Below are positions 35,275-45,401 of a DNA stretch of 64,000 bases, in pieces. The notes below the pieces were generated by a model that made no database searches, was not told the origin of the DNA, and saw only the letters and a program-made list of their open reading frames with translations. The stretch is from Ignavibacteriota bacterium (GTDB taxonomy: Bacteria > Bacteroidota > Ignavibacteria > UBA10030 > UBA6906). Positions within the stretch are counted from its first letter, which is position 1. Each line of letters starts with the position of its first letter. The DNA lies in the NCBI GenBank assembly GCA_016707525.1, contig JADJHP010000004.1, forward strand, positions 372,001 to 436,000, written 5' to 3'. A program made the position numbers and the translations under genes.

Positions 35275-38097
35275 ATGCTGACCGGCACATACGCTGCATT
35301 CCATCGGGCCATTGCCGGCCCGATACCTACTACGCGCATTTTCCATGATGAGTTGCGGACGTTGGCATACGGCACCGATGCCAGTTTCTACCGGCTGATC
35401 CCGAAATTGGTCATTACCGTGCAGAACGAGGCCGAGGTCATCACGGTGCTCGCCGAGGCGCGGCGGTTCCACCTGCCCGTCACGTTCCGTGCAGCGGGCA
35501 CGAGCCTCTCGGGGCAGGCAGTCTCCGATTCCATCCTGCTCGTTCTCGGCGATGGCTGGAGCACATGGAAGATCAATGAAGGCGCAACGGAGATCAGGCT
35601 GCAGCCGGGGATCGTCGGATCGCATGCCAACATCTTCCTTGCACCCTACGGCAGGAAGATCGGCCCGGATCCGGCATCGATCAACTCCGCGAAGATCGGC
35701 GGCATTGCTGCGAACAATGCAAGCGGCATGTGCTGCGGGACGGCACAGAACAGCTACCGCACACTTGCCGGGATGAGGATCATCCTCGCCGATGGCAAGG
35801 TACTGGATACCGGATCGCAGGAGAGCCGTACCGCATTCCTCACCTCGCACACCCCGATGGTGGAGCGGATCTCGGCGCTCGCTGCGCGCGTGCACGCCCA
35901 TGGGGTGCTCGCGGAACGCATCCGCCACAAATTCAAGATGAAGAACACCACCGGGTACAGCCTGAACGCCCTCGTGGACTTCACCGATCCGATCGACATC
36001 ATCCAGCATCTCATGATCGGGTCCGAAGGAACGCTGGGGTTCATCGCCGAAGTGACGTACCACACCGTGCCGGAGCATCCGCACAAAGCCAGCGCGCTCC
36101 TGATCTTCCCCGACATCGCGACCGCATGTGAGGCCGTCACGGTGCTCAAAGAGACCACCGTGGATGCGGTCGAGTTGATGGACCGTGCATCGCTCCGCTC
36201 CGTGGAGAACAAAGCGGGCATGCCGCCGTACCTGAAGACGCTGGACGAGCAATGTGCCGCCTTGCTGGTCGAGACCCGCGCCCCGCAGGCAGGATCCCTT
36301 GCGTCGCAGATCGACAGCATCACCCGGGCGCTGGACCACCTGCCGAAGACACTCCCGGTCACATTCACCTCCGTGCCCGCGGAATTCAATCAGTTGTGGA
36401 ACATCCGTAAGGGACTCTTCCCGTCGGTCGGCGCCATGCGTGCGACGGGGACCACGGTGATCATCGAGGATGTCGCGTTCCCGCTCCCCCGTCTTGCCGA
36501 GGCCACGCTGGACCTTCAGGCGTTGTTCCGCAAGCACGGGTACGACGAGGCGATCATCTTCGGGCACGCGCTCGAAGGGAATCTGCACTTCGTGTTCACC
36601 CAGGAATTCTCGACGGCATCCGAGGTGGCGCGGTACCGTGCGTTCATGGATGACATCACGACCATGGTCGTGAAGAAGTACGACGGCGCATTGAAGGCCG
36701 AGCATGGTACCGGCCGCAACATGGCTCCGTTCGTCGAGCTCGAATGGGGGGCCGACGCCTACGCGCTGATGAAGGAGATCAAGTCGATCTTCGACCCGGA
36801 AGGGCTCCTGAACCCCGGCGTGATCCTCAACCCCGATCCGCAGGCGCACATCAAGGACCTCAAGCCGATGCCTGCGGCCAACGAGATCATTGACAAATGC
36901 ATCGAATGCGGATTCTGCGAGGTGCATTGCCCGTCCCGCACGCTCACCCTCACGCCACGGCAGCGCATCGTCGCCGTGCGCGAGTTGAGCCGGCTCCGCA
37001 CCACGCGGGAGGACCCGAAGCGGCTGGCGACATTGCGCGAGGCATTCGCCTACGACGGCGATAGTACCTGCGCCACCGACGGCCTTTGCGCGACGAGTTG
37101 TCCGGTGGGCATCGACACAGGAAAGCTGGTGAAGGACCTCAGGGCGCACGGGCACACGCCGACAGCGGAGAGCATCGCAACGTTGCTGTCCAACAACATG
37201 GCCACGGTGACCATGGCCATGCGTGCCGGCCTCGGGCTCGTGAACGTTGCCCACAGTATCCTGGGAACCCCGGCGATGCAGTTCATTGCCGGCGCGCTCC
37301 GGCGGATCTCCGGCAACAGAATACCCTTGTGGAGCCCCTCCATGCCCCGGGGGGCTGATCCTGTGCCGGCGACGGTGGCGCGCGGCAACGAAGCTCCGGC
37401 GGTGGTCTACTTCCCGAGCTGCATCAACAGGTCCATGGGGCCGGCGAAGGGCGACGGCGATGATCGTTCGCTCACGGGCGTGGCGGTGGAACTTCTGCAT
37501 CGTGCCGGGTTCGACGTCATCTATCCGGAGAAGATGGACACGCTGTGTTGCGGCATGCCGTTCGCGAGCAAGGGGTTCAAGGCGCAGGGCGATGCACGGG
37601 CACATGAACTCGAGGCGGCCTTGGTGAAGGCATCGCGCAACGGCACGCTGCCGGTCCTCGTCGACATGAGTCCGTGCCTGTATAGAATGAAGGAAGCGTT
37701 CACATCGTCGCTCCCGCTGCTCGATCCTGTGCAGTTCGTACTCGATCATGCGGCCCCGCGGCTCGCGTTCCACAGGCTTCCCATCACCGTTGCCGTACAC
37801 ACGACCTGCAGTGCAGAGAAGATGGGGCTGGCGGGTGGACTGAAGGCGGTCGCGGAGAAATGTGCAGAGCGCGTCATCGTGCCGCATGGAGTGGGATGTT
37901 GTGGTTGGGCGGGAGACCGCGGCTTCACGGTGCCGGAGTTGAACGCGGCGGCATTGTCGCGTTTGCGCGATGCGATCCCGGAAGGATGCGAAGGAGGATA
38001 TTCCACCAGCCGGACGTGCGAGATAGGATTGTCCGAGCACAGCGGCATATCGTACCGGTCGATCCTGTATCTCGTGGAAAAAGCTACACGATCTTGA
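35275..38097 (+). CDS. FAD-linked oxidoreductase with Fe-S and CCG domains (D-lactate/2-hydroxyacid dehydrogenase type)
   Basis: A 940-residue single-chain fusion. An FAD-binding PCMH domain (about 35-260; TFRAAGTSLSGQAVSDSILL) is followed by a GlcD/D-LDH-type C-domain (to about 520; HGTGRNMAPFVE). Two ferredoxin clusters follow: CIECGFCEVHC starting at Cys542, and CATDGLCATSCP near residue 599. Two cysteine-rich CCG domains come last (CCGMPFASKG near 758 and CCGWAGDRGF near 873). The layout matches GlcD-GlcF/YdiJ-type enzymes that oxidise D-lactate, D-2-hydroxyglutarate or glycolate and pass electrons to the quinone pool. The substrate is not decided by sequence. Translation probably starts at 35275. 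Confidence 0.92.
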   Translation: MLTGTYAAFHRAIAGPIPTTRIFHDELRTLAYGTDASFYRLIPKLVITVQNEAEVITVLAEARRFHLPVTFRAAGTSLSGQAVSDSILLVLGDGWSTWKINEGATEIRLQPGIVGSHANIFLAPYGRKIGPDPASINSAKIGGIAANNASGMCCGTAQNSYRTLAGMRIILADGKVLDTGSQESRTAFLTSHTPMVERISALAARVHAHGVLAERIRHKFKMKNTTGYSLNALVDFTDPIDIIQHLMIGSEGTLGFIAEVTYHTVPEHPHKASALLIFPDIATACEAVTVLKETTVDAVELMDRASLRSVENKAGMPPYLKTLDEQCAALLVETRAPQAGSLASQIDSITRALDHLPKTLPVTFTSVPAEFNQLWNIRKGLFPSVGAMRATGTTVIIEDVAFPLPRLAEATLDLQALFRKHGYDEAIIFGHALEGNLHFVFTQEFSTASEVARYRAFMDDITTMVVKKYDGALKAEHGTGRNMAPFVELEWGADAYALMKEIKSIFDPEGLLNPGVILNPDPQAHIKDLKPMPAANEIIDKCIECGFCEVHCPSRTLTLTPRQRIVAVRELSRLRTTREDPKRLATLREAFAYDGDSTCATDGLCATSCPVGIDTGKLVKDLRAHGHTPTAESIATLLSNNMATVTMAMRAGLGLVNVAHSILGTPAMQFIAGALRRISGNRIPLWSPSMPRGADPVPATVARGNEAPAVVYFPSCINRSMGPAKGDGDDRSLTGVAVELLHRAGFDVIYPEKMDTLCCGMPFASKGFKAQGDARAHELEAALVKASRNGTLPVLVDMSPCLYRMKEAFTSSLPLLDPVQFVLDHAAPRLAFHRLPITVAVHTTCSAEKMGLAGGLKAVAEKCAERVIVPHGVGCCGWAGDRGFTVPELNAAALSRLRDAIPEGCEGGYSTSRTCEIGLSEHSGISYRSILYLVEKATRS

Positions 38098-38418
38098 GCT
38101 GAGCGATACACATCATTGCAAAGCAATGACGTGCGTCACACCAGGGCGCAACTTTTGTTACCGATGTCTCCACATGCGGCAAGAAATCGGGGTATGTTCT
38201 ATTGACATTCGCCCCATGCTGTAGGTATATTCAATCAATCCCCAGAGTCACGCTGACCACCGCACCACCGGCACCGGCAGCAATTCTTCGCAGCTACACC
38301 TGACACGCGTTCGCTCTTTTCCAAAGGCATTCCTGGCATTGATCTTAGAATCAGCGCACAACTGCGCGATGTTGTTGAATTGCACCCTAATACACCACCA
38401 CAACCCGGAGACACCTCA
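38098..38418 (+). promoter_or_regulatory. Intergenic region with promoter for the T9SS cargo gene
   Basis: No gene is seen in this 321-bp gap. TTGACA (38202-38207) and TATATT (38226-38231) are 18 bp apart and point to the + strand gene at 38419. This leaves a leader of roughly 180 bases. A GGAG ribosome-binding site lies 8 bp before its ATG. Confidence 0.45.
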
Positions 38419-39745
38419 ATGAAGAAAATCGGTTTGCTACTTCTTGGTATTGCCCTGCTGAGCATGCCAGCGTTCGCGCAGTTCGCATTCGAGGAGGACT
38501 TTGACTACACAGCTGGCGATCTGCTCGGTAGCCATGGCTGGCTCATGACATCCACGCCAAGCGATGTCAATCCGTTCACGGTCGTAGCGCCGAGCCTGAC
38601 GTTTACGGGCTATGGCCCGAGTGGCATCGGCAATGCCTGCGCAATCCTCACCACCGGCCAGGATCGCTACAAGGAATTCAACACGACGATCACCAGCGGC
38701 GATGTGTATCTGTGGGCCATGATCAATGTGTCTGCCGCCGCGCAGACTGGCGACTACTTCCTCGCCATGTCGCCAAACTCGCAAACAGCGATGACCTCCC
38801 GTACGTACATCAAGGCGTCAGGTTCCGGGTACGTACTCGGCCTCACCAAGTCATCCAGCACTCCAGAGTAGAGACGATTCAATAGGGCAGCACTGTCCTC
38901 TCGCTCAACACGACGTACGTTGTTGTGACAAAGTACTCATTCCAGTCGGGCACAGGCGATGACATTCTTTCGACGTATGTGTTCGCCGGTTCTCTGCTGC
39001 CCGGACGAACCCGGATCGCCGGGTCGGCCCCTACACCATCGCCACGAAGGGCGACGCCGTCGAATTGAAGAGCGTGACGCTCCGTCAGGGCAGCGCCAGC
39101 GCTGCGCCAACCCTCACCATTGATGGCCTCCGCGTCACCACCGCCTGGGAGATCCCGCTGCCCGTCCAGCTCGCCTCCTTCGCCGCGATCCGCGTGTCGG
39201 ATGATGTGCAGCTCTCCTGGAGCACCATCAGCGAAGTGAACAACTTCGGCTTCTACGTCGAGCGCAAGCTGGATGGCACCTCGTCGTTCGTTGAGGTCCC
39301 GAATTCCTTCATCGCCGGCCATGCCACCACCCTCGAACCGCAGAGCTACAGCTTCACGGACAACACCGTGACGCCGGGCGTGTGGTACTATCGCCTGCGC
39401 CAGGTCGACCTCGACGGCAAGATCAACTACTCCGAGCCGGTGAAGGTCGAGTACGTCACGGCGGTCACCTCCGAGACCCCGGCCACTTATGGCCTGAGCC
39501 AGAACTACCCGAACCCCTTCAACCCGTCCACCGACATCCAGTTCTCGCTGGCCAAGGCCGGCACGGTGAGCCTGAAGGTCTATGACATGCTCGGCCGCGA
39601 GGTCGCCACGCTCGCCAACGGCGAATTTGTCGCCGGCGTGCACCATGTCATGTTCAACGCCATCAACCTCCCCAGCGGCGCGTACTTCTACGCCCTGAAG
39701 GCCGGCAACTTCTCTGCAATGAAGAGCATGATGCTGGTAAAGTAA
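38419..39745 (+). pseudogene. T9SS-exported protein, broken by at least two frameshifts and a stop
   Basis: The first part is a normal secreted protein start (MKKIGLLLLGIALLSMPAFA, then EEDFDYTAGDLLGSHGW). It stops at 38869-38871. The protein resumes in the next frame (VLSLNTTYVVVTKYSFQSG, from 38895), which itself has a TAG at 38883-38885. A second shift near 38985-39030 leads to YTIATKGDAVELKSVTLRQG. The remainder is intact and ends with a type A sorting domain (LSQNYPNPFNPSTDIQFSL ... SGAYFYALKAGNFSAMKSMM) at 39745. Two single-base losses would explain the frames, and one substitution the TAG. This is either true decay or poor local consensus. A good terminator follows. Confidence 0.85.
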
Positions 39746-39772
39746 GCAGCCCTTCCTGCGAAGGCTGACCGA

Positions 39773-39805
39773 CGGGGTTCCGCGAGATGCGGAACCCCGT
39801 TTTTT
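39773..39805 (+). terminator. Rho-independent terminator
   Basis: An 11-bp perfect stem (39773-39783 with 39789-39799; CGGGGTTCCGC and its complement), loop GAGAT, then six T. It lies 28 bp after the T9SS cargo stop codon. Confidence 0.9.
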
Positions 39806-39811
39806 ATTTCG

Positions 39812-39819
39812 TACCTTTG
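39812..39819 (+). promoter_or_regulatory. TAnnTTTG -7 element ahead of thpR
   Basis: TACCTTTG matches the Bacteroidota -7 consensus TAnnTTTG. It lies 33 bp ahead of the thpR ATG, immediately after the terminator of the preceding gene. No clear TTG sits at the matching upstream distance. Confidence 0.35.
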
Positions 39820-39852
39820 AGCGTGAACTGAGTTCCAACCACGCGAGGCCAC

Positions 39853-40417
39853 ATGCCCCGGCTCTTCATCGCCATCGACACGCCCCCACCGGTACTCACG
39901 CCCATGATCGCCGCGCGGAACGAACTCCGCACGGTCCACGCAGATGTGAGGTGGGAGCCGGACGACAAGCTCCACTGCACACTGAAGTTCCTCGGCGACA
40001 CACCGTCAGAGAAGGTCGCACCGATCACCGCTGCCCTGCACACTCACGCGCGCAACCCGGCCCGTTGCCATTGCGTATGGAGCGCTCGGGGTATTTCCGG
40101 AGCGCGGGGAGCCGCGTATCATCTGGGCGGGGATCCGGGACCGGGAAAAGGAGCTCGCCCGTCTGGCGGCAGCCATCGATGGCCTCACCGCGGGATTCGG
40201 ATTCGAGAAGGAACGGCGGGCCTTCAGTCCGCATGTCACCCTCGGCAGGGTGAAGGGGACGCGCGGCATACGGGAGTTGATTGGCACTCTGGAAACCGTT
40301 ACCTTTGACTGCCCGCCGGTTCAGATCCATGAAGTTCTGCTCGTCAGCAGTGAGCTCCGACCCAGCGGATCGGTGTATACCGTTGCCGCGCGTTGCATGC
40401 TCGGTACCGCCCCCTGA
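39853..40417 (+). pseudogene. thpR: RNA 2',3'-cyclic phosphodiesterase (2'-5' RNA ligase family), frameshifted
   Basis: The first half carries the first HxTx motif (DKLHCTLKFLGDT near residue 42). The frame then goes wrong near 40055-40062 (CCCGGCCCG). One extra base there, or two missing, separates it from PVAIAYGALGVFPERGEPRI ... with the second motif (FSPHVTLGRVKG) and a natural TGA at 40415-40417. Both catalytic motifs therefore exist but in different frames. The repaired length of about 187 residues is normal for ThpR. It lies 66 bp upstream of recA and is probably co-transcribed with it. Confidence 0.85.
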
Positions 40418-40483
40418 ACCAGGCCGTCGTCCATCGGAAATTGCAGACCCAACAGGTATTACAAGTACACATGGGAGAGACAC

Positions 40484-41599
<1,116 letters not shown>

Positions 41600-41611
41600 C
41601 CCCCGACTCCC

Positions 41612-42262
41612 GTGCGCATCACGCGGATCGAGACACAGCAGAAGCGGCGCGACAGGGTCAATGTGTATGCCGACGGCGAATTCGCCGTCGGCATCAGCAA
41701 AGAGACGTTGTTGCGTGCCGCGTTGAGGGTGGGCGACGAACTCACTCCCGAACGGCTGAGCGCACTCCAATCAGAAGAAGGATTGTTTCAGACCCGTGCA
41801 GCCGCCATGCGCCTCCTGGCGCGGCGGCCGCGGGCGGAACGCGAACTCCGGGACCGGCTCCGCGAGAAGGAATATGCGGATGCCGACATTGCGCGGGTGC
41901 TTGCCGGCCTGCGTACAGCCGGACTCGTGAACGATGCGGAATTCGCCCGCACCTACATCCGCAACACCCTCATCCTCCGCCCTCTCGGCGAGATCCAGCT
42001 CCGGCAGAAACTCCTGATCTTCGGCATTGAACGCGCCACGGTGGATGATGCCATCCGCGAAGAACTCGGCGCGGTGGATGTCGATGATATTGCCCTTGCC
42101 GTTACCCGGAAGTACCTCGCCCGCAGTGCCGGCCGCGGGAGCGCGGATGATCCCCGGAAGCGGCGCCGCCTCGCGGCCGCAATGCTCGCCCGCCGCGGGT
42201 ATGCATGGACGATCATCACCCGCGTACTGAAGAAGCTCGACCTCCCCGAAGATGACGCTTAA
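41612..42262 (+). CDS. recX: Regulatory protein RecX
   Basis: A 216-residue RecA modulator with three-helix repeats. It starts with GTG at 41612 (V/M-RITRIETQQKRRDRVNVYAD). The family block LLARRPRAERELRDRLREKE ... DIARVLAGLRTAGLVNDAEF is clear. The 12-bp gap to recA fits the normal recA-recX operon. Translation ends in the left arm of a long bidirectional terminator. Confidence 0.92.
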   Translation: MRITRIETQQKRRDRVNVYADGEFAVGISKETLLRAALRVGDELTPERLSALQSEEGLFQTRAAAMRLLARRPRAERELRDRLREKEYADADIARVLAGLRTAGLVNDAEFARTYIRNTLILRPLGEIQLRQKLLIFGIERATVDDAIREELGAVDVDDIALAVTRKYLARSAGRGSADDPRKRRRLAAAMLARRGYAWTIITRVLKKLDLPEDDA

Positions 42263-42299
42263 TGAAAAAGCCGGACGAACGTCCGGCTTTTTCATTAAG
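42258..42299. terminator. Bidirectional terminator between recX and bioY
   Basis: A near-perfect inverted repeat: an arm ending at 42276 pairs with one starting at 42281 (loop GAAC). The core is AAAAAGCCGGAC/GTCCGGCTTTTT, and pairing extends outward through TTAATG/CATTAA to about 19 bp. A-runs on one side and T-runs on the other let it end both recX (+) and bioY (-). Confidence 0.92.
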
Positions 42300-42325
42300 A
42301 ATGAAGAACGAAGAATTCTTAGTTC

Positions 42326-42907
42326 TTAATTTCCCACCCGCGAGTACCTCTTCGCGATCTCGAAGTAGATCATGCTCGCCGCGCCCAGTTTCAGCATATC
42401 CCACCAGCTGAAGATCAGGAATCCTGCGGCAAACGCCGACGCGAAGTTCCGGATGTAGAAGGCATACAGATGGAGCGTGCCGGAGCTGAAGATCACGAGC
42501 AGGCCCGCGAACATCGACAGGACCGTCCATGGCAGCGAGCGGCGAAGCGTGACCAGGTAGCCGGCAACCGCGGCGGCGGCCGGGAATGCAAGGAGATAGC
42601 CTCCCGTCGGCCCGATCAAGTGCATGAATCCGAGGGCTCCGCCGGCATACACCGGAAGCCCGAGGGCACCGGCGCCGAGGTAGAGCAACTGGCTGAGAGC
42701 ACCATTCCGGGGGCCCAAAAAGGCACCTGCCAGCAAGACCACCATGGTCTGCAGCGTGAACGGAACAGGCTGGTGGGGGATCTCAAACCGGGCACCGATC
42801 GCCGTAGCGACCGCAAAACCGGTGATCCAGAGGGTTTGAACGAGCAGCGACCGGTCTGCGATATTCCAGGGTCTGTCGAGGGTTCTGACGCCCGAGGTCA
42901 TTGGCAT
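42326..42907 (-). CDS. bioY: Biotin transporter BioY
   Basis: A 193-residue substrate-binding membrane subunit of the ECF biotin transporter. About six helices are present, together with the hallmark PVPFTLQTMVVLLAGAFLGP and PVYAGGALGFMHLIGPTGGYLLAFP segments. No bioMN partners are adjacent, so it would act alone or with a shared energising module encoded elsewhere. Divergent from prs. Confidence 0.93.
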   Translation of the reverse strand: MPMTSGVRTLDRPWNIADRSLLVQTLWITGFAVATAIGARFEIPHQPVPFTLQTMVVLLAGAFLGPRNGALSQLLYLGAGALGLPVYAGGALGFMHLIGPTGGYLLAFPAAAAVAGYLVTLRRSLPWTVLSMFAGLLVIFSSGTLHLYAFYIRNFASAFAAGFLIFSWWDMLKLGAASMIYFEIAKRYSRVGN

Positions 42908-42992
42908 CTCCGCGAAGTTGATGAACGAATCTCTTCAAGATAGCCAGAATCCACTCCAAAGTCAATTCCTACCGTTTTCGGGGACATTCGTC

Positions 42993-43023
42993 TTGCATAA
43001 GATTTGTCTTTTCTTTATCTTTG
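42993..43023 (+). promoter_or_regulatory. Promoter of prs operon
   Basis: TTGCAT (42993-42998), 17 bp, TATCTTTG (43016-43023). This satisfies both the TTGnnn/TAnnnn 17-bp rule and the Bacteroidota TAnnTTTG consensus. The leader to the prs ATG at 43053 is about 25 bases. Confidence 0.7.
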
Positions 43024-43052
43024 TAAGCTTACACAATCACGTGCCGAGCCCC

Positions 43053-43991
43053 ATGCCCATTTTGAAGGTATTCGGGGGGCGTTCCAACCGACCCCTCGCC
43101 CAGAAGATCGCCGACTCCATCGGCGTGCCGCTGGGGGATTGCGAGATCAGGTCATTCAGTGATGGTGAATTGTGGGTGAAGTACGGTGAGAACATCCGCG
43201 GTGCGGATGTCTACATCGTGCAGTCCACGAATCCCCCCGCTGAGAACCTGATGGAGCTGTTGATCATGACCGATGCAGCCAAGCGGGCATCGGCACGCAA
43301 GGTCACGGTCGTCATCCCCTACTTCGGGTATGCACGTCAGGACCGAAAGGACCAGCCGCGGGTCTCCATCACGGCGAAACTGATCGCGAACCTCCTCACG
43401 GGAGCGGGAGCGGACAGGGTCATCACGATGGATCTCCACGCGCCGCAGTTGCAGGGCTTCTTCGATATCCCGGTGGACCACCTGTACAGTTCGGCGTTGC
43501 TGGTGAAATATTTCAAGACGAAGGACATCCCGAACCTCGCCATTGCGTCACCGGATGTCGGCGGGATGAAGATGGCGCGCGCGTATGCGAAGCGCCTGGA
43601 GGCGGACCTGGTCGTCATCGACAAACGCCGTCCGCGCCAGAATGTTGCCGAGGTGATGAACATCATCGGCGAAGTCGAGGGAAAGAACATCCTGATCGTG
43701 GACGACCTGGTCGACACGGCGGGCACCCTGGTCAATGCTGTGGAAGCCCTGCGGAACGCCGGCGCGGAGTCCGTGTATGCCGCCTGCACGCATGCCGTGC
43801 TTTCCGGCCAGGCGATCGAGAGGATCAACGCGTCGCGTCTCGTAACGCTGCTCGTGACCGACACGTTGCCGTTGATCGTCGAGTCACCGAAGATCGCGGT
43901 CGAGACGGTATCGACGATATTCGGCGAAGCCGTCCGCCGGTCGTTCAACCATGAGTCCATCAGTTCCCTGTTTGATGTCGACAAAAGTTAA
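43053..43991 (+). CDS. prs: Ribose-phosphate pyrophosphokinase
   Basis: A 312-residue enzyme that makes PRPP from ribose-5-phosphate and ATP for nucleotide, His and Trp synthesis. The start MPILKVFGGRSNRPLAQ at 43053 is chosen because longer frames run through the promoter; a GTG at 43041 is an alternative. Visible marks are the catalytic flexible-loop region PYFGYARQDRKDQPR, the divalent-cation motif DLHAPQLQGFFDIPVDHL and the PRPP-binding loop VDDLVDTAGTL. It is followed 34 bp later by the L25 gene, a very common gene pair. Confidence 0.97.
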   Translation: MPILKVFGGRSNRPLAQKIADSIGVPLGDCEIRSFSDGELWVKYGENIRGADVYIVQSTNPPAENLMELLIMTDAAKRASARKVTVVIPYFGYARQDRKDQPRVSITAKLIANLLTGAGADRVITMDLHAPQLQGFFDIPVDHLYSSALLVKYFKTKDIPNLAIASPDVGGMKMARAYAKRLEADLVVIDKRRPRQNVAEVMNIIGEVEGKNILIVDDLVDTAGTLVNAVEALRNAGAESVYAACTHAVLSGQAIERINASRLVTLLVTDTLPLIVESPKIAVETVSTIFGEAVRRSFNHESISSLFDVDKS

Positions 43992-44025
43992 TTCAGCGCA
44001 GTGATGTAACGAGGAGAATCACACA

Positions 44026-44703
44026 ATGTCAGAGTTCGTTGTCAACGCGGAAATCCGGACCAACACCAAGAGCCATGCGAAGTACGCGATGAAAGAGGGG
44101 AAGATCCCCGGCGTGTACTATGCGCGCGGCGAGGAGAACATCGTTCTCCAGATGCCGTCGAAGGTGCTTGACAAGCTGGTCTTCACGTCCGAGACCCACG
44201 TCATCGACCTCCGGTTCCCGGATGGCGCCGCCCGCAAGGCGATCCTGAAGGACGTGCAGTTCGATCCCATCAGCGACAAGCCGGTCCATTTCGACCTGCA
44301 GGGGCTGAAGGAGAACGAAAAGCTGTCCCTCGAGATCCCGGTCGTGCTTACCGGCGGCATTCCGAAGGGCGTGCGTGACGGCGGCATGATGCAGCACTTC
44401 ATCCACAAGCTGAAGATCTCCTGTCTGCCGAAGGACATCCCGACGAAGATCGAGATCAATGTGGGTGCCATGGACATCAACGACTTCGTGCACGTGCGCG
44501 ATCTGGATCTGCCGAACGTCACGATCATGGAAGCGCTCGAGACCGCGATCGTCGGCTGCATGCCGCCGAACGTGACCAAGGAAGCGGAACCGACCGCGGA
44601 AGAAGCCGCCGCAGCAACGGCAGCCGCAGCCGAGCCCGAAGTGGTCACCAAGGGCAAGAAGCCCGAGGATGGCGAAGGCGCCGCGGACGAGAAGAAGAAG
44701 TAG
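44026..44703 (+). CDS. rplY: 50S ribosomal protein L25 (CTC form)
   Basis: A 225-residue long form with an N-terminal 5S-rRNA-binding L25 domain (to about residue 95) and a C-terminal beta domain (TL5/CTC), ending in a charged Ala/Glu/Lys tail. VHFDLQGLKENEKLSLEIPV is a clear family segment. AGGAGAAT precedes the ATG. It lies between prs and pth as usual. Confidence 0.95.
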   Translation: MSEFVVNAEIRTNTKSHAKYAMKEGKIPGVYYARGEENIVLQMPSKVLDKLVFTSETHVIDLRFPDGAARKAILKDVQFDPISDKPVHFDLQGLKENEKLSLEIPVVLTGGIPKGVRDGGMMQHFIHKLKISCLPKDIPTKIEINVGAMDINDFVHVRDLDLPNVTIMEALETAIVGCMPPNVTKEAEPTAEEAAAATAAAAEPEVVTKGKKPEDGEGAADEKKK

Positions 44704-44733
44704 TCCGGATCGTAGCCCCTGCGCGGGGAGAAC

Positions 44734-45312
44734 GTGGAACGACTGCTCGTGGTGGGACTCGGCAACCATGGCCGGGCCTACCGGAACACCAGGCACAATG
44801 TGGGGTTCATGGTTCTGGACGAACTCTGCAGGCGGTGGTCCTGTTCCCTGCGTGAAGGGCGTGGAGAGTATTTCCGTGCCGGATGCCGGCGCGGCGCAAC
44901 GGATGTGGTGCTGATCGCTCCGACGACGTACATGAACAACAGCGGCGTCGCGGTCCGGGAAGTGGCAGAGGAGCTGACGCTCGGCCCGGAGCACATCCTG
45001 GTGATCGCGGATGATTTTGCCCTGCCGCTGGGTACGCTCCGCCTGCGCAAGAGCGGCAGCGACGGCGGGCACAACGGTATCGCCTCGGTCATATATCACC
45101 TGGGCGACAACGGGATCCCGCGTCTGCGGTGCGGGATCGGGACCACGGAGCCGTTCGCGGGTGAGGACCCGGCAACATTCGTCCTCTCCCCTTTCGCTCC
45201 GGAGGAAGAAAAGGCGGTTGCGGCCATGGTCGGCCGGGCCGCGGATGCTACAGAGTCTTTTGTTCACAGCGGGATAGACCGCACGATGACACAATACAAC
45301 AGAACCACATAA
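44734..45312 (+). CDS. pth: Peptidyl-tRNA hydrolase
   Basis: A 192-residue enzyme that recycles peptidyl-tRNA. GTG start at 44734 behind GGGGAG. The family motifs are all present: LGNHGRAYRNTRHNVGFMV with the catalytic His, PTTYMNNSG, and the DDFALPLGTLRLRKSGSDGGHNGI block. The active-site Asp and Asn are in the expected places. Confidence 0.96.
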   Translation: MERLLVVGLGNHGRAYRNTRHNVGFMVLDELCRRWSCSLREGRGEYFRAGCRRGATDVVLIAPTTYMNNSGVAVREVAEELTLGPEHILVIADDFALPLGTLRLRKSGSDGGHNGIASVIYHLGDNGIPRLRCGIGTTEPFAGEDPATFVLSPFAPEEEKAVAAMVGRAADATESFVHSGIDRTMTQYNRTT

Positions 45313-45334
45313 CTCACTTCAGAACCCCTCTACT

Positions 45335-45363
45335 CTCCGCCTGCCGCACGGCATGATGCGGAG
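45335..45363 (+). promoter_or_regulatory. Hairpin in the rpsF leader (candidate S6:S18 control element)
   Basis: In the 89-bp gap before rpsF, CTCCGC (45335-45340) pairs with GCGGAG (45358-45363). Inside it TGCC/GGCA closes a GCAC loop, leaving a one-base bulge on the left and TGAT on the right. A bulged hairpin before rpsF-rpsR is the place for the known S6:S18 autoregulatory RNA. The match is by position and shape, not by checked consensus. Confidence 0.35.
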
Positions 45364-45401
45364 GGTCGGGTTTCGGTATCCGTCCACAGGGAGGTACATT
45401 C

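Noticed and set aside
35128..38040. Open frame of 970 codons on the minus strand
   Set aside because: Antisense shadow of the FAD/Fe-S dehydrogenase. No domain pattern, and it would overlap a gene with intact cofactor motifs.
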